Notes under the pieces: generated by a model
Databases searched by the model: none
What the model was told of the DNA's origin: nothing
Seen by the model: only the letters and a program-made list of their open reading frames with translations
Shown here: positions 62,110 to 64,000 of the stretch, one piece after another
How positions within the stretch are numbered: the stretch's first letter is position 1
Layout: each line of letters starts with the position of its first letter
Position numbers and translations under genes: made by a program
DNA from: Roseovarius sp. EL26
GTDB taxonomy: Bacteria > Pseudomonadota > Alphaproteobacteria > Rhodobacterales > Rhodobacteraceae
Direction of reading: 5' to 3'
NCBI RefSeq assembly: GCF_900327775.1
Contig: NZ_OUMZ01000007.1
Span: 1,723,606 to 1,787,605, forward strand
Length of the DNA: 64,000 bases

Positions 62110-63240
62110 CTATCGCCGGTTCCGATATACAAACGACATTCTTTTACTCGCACCTCCTGGAGGAGGAGGGAATGGAGCAGCGCTTCGCACCTGTGCACTG
62201 GCTGCACGGTCTATATCTGGTGATCCTGTACTACGAAGAACTCTGACCCAGGCCAATGTTCCGTCTGGATTGATCTCAAAAGACACCTGTGCCGTCCCTT
62301 GAGAACTGGCATATAGGATCGGAGAGCGATTTAACTGCATCAGCACCCGGCCGGCATAGTTGGTTATACTTGCATTTCCAGAATTTCGAGAGCCGCTAAA
62401 ACCGGTGCCCTGAGATTGGCCACTACGGCGACCAGCAAACGGATCGGCACCGCCGCGTTTGTACGCAGCCAGCGGCGATTCTATAACGCCAACCGAACCC
62501 GATTTCTGCGCACCCCCAGATTGGCCCAACGCGGCGCCTAACGGCCGTGCCTTTGGCGGTCGTACCGACGTTTTAACGGCTGATTTTGAAAGAATATCAG
62601 CGTCTTCTGTCGCTAGAGTTTCAGGATCATCAGGCGCGGATGCAACGGTGACCTCAGGCAGCACAGGTTCCAATACTTCCTGCTCATCAGGTGTTTCCGG
62701 GGTAGGTGATGGCTCACTCACCGCCTCGCTGGTTAGCGCCTCTGCAGGGGCAATGCTGCCATCTGCGGTTCCTTCAGGTACCTCGGTCACATTATCTATC
62801 TCATCGGGTTGCAATGCTGCTACATCCGAATTCGTGTCATCTTCACCACCTGACGGCCCTGCGGAATCATCTGCTGAGGTTTCACTCTCAGATGGCTCTA
62901 TAACATCCGGTTTAGTCGCCTCTCCTGTGCCCGTGTCAGGCGCCATCACGTCCTGAGGATTGTCAGATGCTACCAACGCTTGCGAGGTCGGCGCTTCCTC
63001 GATGACTGGTTCTGGTGGCGTCACACTTGGTGGATCAGGCGTCTGGACTGCCTCTGGTTTCGTCACAGTTGCTGCTTCAGCAAAATCTTCAAATGAACCG
63101 CCAACATCAGCCAGGTCAGATGCGCCGTTTTCCACTGATTGTTGCTGCAATTCCGGGGTTGTGAAGTTCAACCCCAAGCCGTGCACAAGCAGTGACAGAA
63201 GGACAGCGACGGCCGCAACAAAAACTGACCGCCTCATCAT
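62110..63240 (-). CDS. tonB: TonB-family energy transducer
   Basis: A 376-residue protein: N-terminal membrane helix (SVFVAAVAVLLSLLVHGL), a long Pro/Glu/Ser/Thr-rich periplasmic spacer (about 50-250), and a C-terminal TonB domain (ALQLNRSPIL-like RVLMQLNRSPILYAS, GTAQVSFEINPDGTLAWVRV, SGSPDIDRAASAQVRSAAPFPPPP). It carries proton-motive energy to outer-membrane receptors, none of which are nearby. 160 bp separate it from the next gene; its start overlaps the upstream gene by ATGA. Confidence 0.92.
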   Translation of the reverse strand: MMRRSVFVAAVAVLLSLLVHGLGLNFTTPELQQQSVENGASDLADVGGSFEDFAEAATVTKPEAVQTPDPPSVTPPEPVIEEAPTSQALVASDNPQDVMAPDTGTGEATKPDVIEPSESETSADDSAGPSGGEDDTNSDVAALQPDEIDNVTEVPEGTADGSIAPAEALTSEAVSEPSPTPETPDEQEVLEPVLPEVTVASAPDDPETLATEDADILSKSAVKTSVRPPKARPLGAALGQSGGAQKSGSVGVIESPLAAYKRGGADPFAGRRSGQSQGTGFSGSRNSGNASITNYAGRVLMQLNRSPILYASSQGTAQVSFEINPDGTLAWVRVLRSTGSPDIDRAASAQVRSAAPFPPPPGGASKRMSFVYRNRR

Positions 63241-63497
63241 CCGAAGGCTCGCCTATGAAACCCCTCACTTAACCGGGTCAGGCAATGCTTAAGCGCATCG
63301 GCTCGCGGTTTAGTAAGGCTATAACGTAGAAACGGCATCGTCAGCTTCTCATCTGTGCAATGCCGGACACGCAGGGTTTTCGGCAGGTTCGGCTTCATCA
63401 GCTCTGCTATTTCTAACGAGAAACGCACTGCCATGAAAGGCAGGCCTACATCATTGTGATCAGATGGTCTAAGTTCCCGTGCTGCTGTAGTTTCCAT
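63237..63497 (-). CDS. Small hypothetical protein heading the ton operon
   Basis: The 86-residue product starts at 63497 (METTAARELRPSDHNDVGL) and contains MAVRFSLEIAELMKPNLPKT, CTDEKLTMPFLRYSLTKPRA and DALKHCLTRLSEGF. No family recognised. Its stop overlaps the tonB start (ATGA), which supports it as real. An upstream in-frame ATG at 63563 is possible. No signal peptide is seen, so it is probably cytoplasmic. Confidence 0.5.
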   Translation of the reverse strand: METTAARELRPSDHNDVGLPFMAVRFSLEIAELMKPNLPKTLRVRHCTDEKLTMPFLRYSLTKPRADALKHCLTRLSEGFHRRAFG

Positions 63498-63578
63498 CGT
63501 GATAATACGAGTCAAGACCCGCGGTAATCTCATGCAAAGGTAACGCAGATCGTAATGTTCCACGTGAGGATGTGAGCT

Positions 63579-64000
63579 CTAAAAATCCAGATCTGCGTAA
63601 TGCGCAGGCGGTGGGAAGCCCGGCACTTGGTCGGTCAGAATTCTGCGAAAGGCCGGGCGAGATTTGATCTTGGCGTACCAGTCTTTGACCACATCCGAAC
63701 GGTTCCAATCAACGTCACTGATATAGTCTAGCGAACTCAGGTGCGCGGCGGCGGCGAAATCGGCCAATGTCATCACATCGCCGGCCAGCCAGCGCCGGCG
63801 ATCCAGAAGCCAGGCCATGTAATCAAGGTGATATTTGATCGCCTTAGCACCGGCTTTGACATTGGTACTGTCAGGAAAGCCCCGTTTCATCACCTTTTTG
63901 TTTACCCGCTCATAAACCAACTTTGAGGTCACCTCGTGGTGAAACTTGTCATCGAACCAGCTTACCATGCGACGGACTTCAAAGCGTTGCTTGGGGTCGT
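63579..64000 (-). CDS. fzlA: FzlA-like glutathione-transferase-fold protein (5' end off the window)
   Basis: The frame continues past the right edge (RFEVRRMVSWFDDKFHHEVT upstream of the first Met), so only about 140 C-terminal residues are present. WLAGDVMTLADFAAAAHLSS is the GST C-terminal N-capping motif, and PPPAHYADLDF is the ending recalled for FzlA, the FtsZ-binding GST relative that promotes constriction in Caulobacter. Naming rests on this tail and should be checked on the full sequence. Confidence 0.75.
   Translation of the reverse strand, partial: DPKQRFEVRRMVSWFDDKFHHEVTSKLVYERVNKKVMKRGFPDSTNVKAGAKAIKYHLDYMAWLLDRRRWLAGDVMTLADFAAAAHLSSLDYISDVDWNRSDVVKDWYAKIKSRPAFRRILTDQVPGFPPPAHYADLDF

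Overview
The window looks like chromosomal DNA of a marine alphaproteobacterium of the Roseobacter group (Rhodobacterales). The evidence is the gene content: a heterotetrameric sarcosine oxidase operon, two tandem cupin DMSP lyases of the DddQ type, a Na+-translocating NADH:quinone reductase, many betaine/one-carbon enzymes, an FzlA-like glutathione-transferase relative, and a mixture of housekeeping genes and small lipid/sulfo-transfer genes. Base composition is moderately GC-rich, with a few clearly A+T-richer islands (2.7-3.8 kb, 4.7-5.3 kb, 14.9-16.5 kb, 26.7-29 kb, 36.9-37.4 kb, 50.5-50.9 kb, 59.1-60.1 kb). No tRNA, rRNA, CRISPR array, integrase or intact insertion sequence was seen.

Layout. 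0-15 kb: end of an M20 amidohydrolase, uvrB, an A+T-rich DUF433/PIN-like toxin-antitoxin pair, a NYN-domain nuclease enclosed by two 109-bp direct repeats, a sulfotransferase, a fatty-acid desaturase, an MFS exporter, an Atm1-type ABC exporter, a LysM protein, a LOG-family hydrolase, RarD and superoxide dismutase. 15-26.7 kb: a GlpD-like flavoprotein, soxBDAG (sarcosine to glycine), ccmI-ruvX-DUF1289, a possible Fe/2-oxoglutarate dioxygenase overlapping a TauE/SafE exporter, and dusA. 26.7-30.3 kb: a lipoprotein, two tandem PAPS-type sulfotransferases and a porin with a TTG start and a strong terminator.

30.6-50.4 kb is the most interesting part. Two long operons diverge from a 71-bp promoter gap at 39338-39408 that carries two small palindromes. 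Leftward run an RpiR regulator, a Rieske oxygenase, a lipoprotein, a DsbA-like isomerase, a maleate-isomerase-like protein, a sulfotransferase, an aldehyde dehydrogenase, an FrhB-like iron-sulfur protein, a carboxymuconolactone-decarboxylase-like protein and a BKACE enzyme. Rightward run a dimethylglycine-dehydrogenase-like flavoprotein, a medium-chain dehydrogenase, dddQ1, dddQ2, four enolase-superfamily enzymes, a DUF1801 protein and a class III aminotransferase, mostly with ATGA or near-zero junctions. I read this as one regulon that strips methyl groups from, and then epimerises, eliminates and oxidises, one or more onium (N+ or S+) osmolytes. The substrate is not evident from sequence, and no transporter is present.

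50.4-64 kb: a decayed gene among repeated GGTGGG hairpins; nqrM, apbE and a 62-aa membrane protein; a CBS protein; nqrABCDEF (the Na+ pump that ApbE and NqrM mature); a poorly defined A+T-rich gap with a 21-bp palindrome; a TonB/ExbB/two-ExbD energy-transduction operon with a small cysteine-containing periplasmic protein; and the 3' part of an fzlA-like gene running off the right end.
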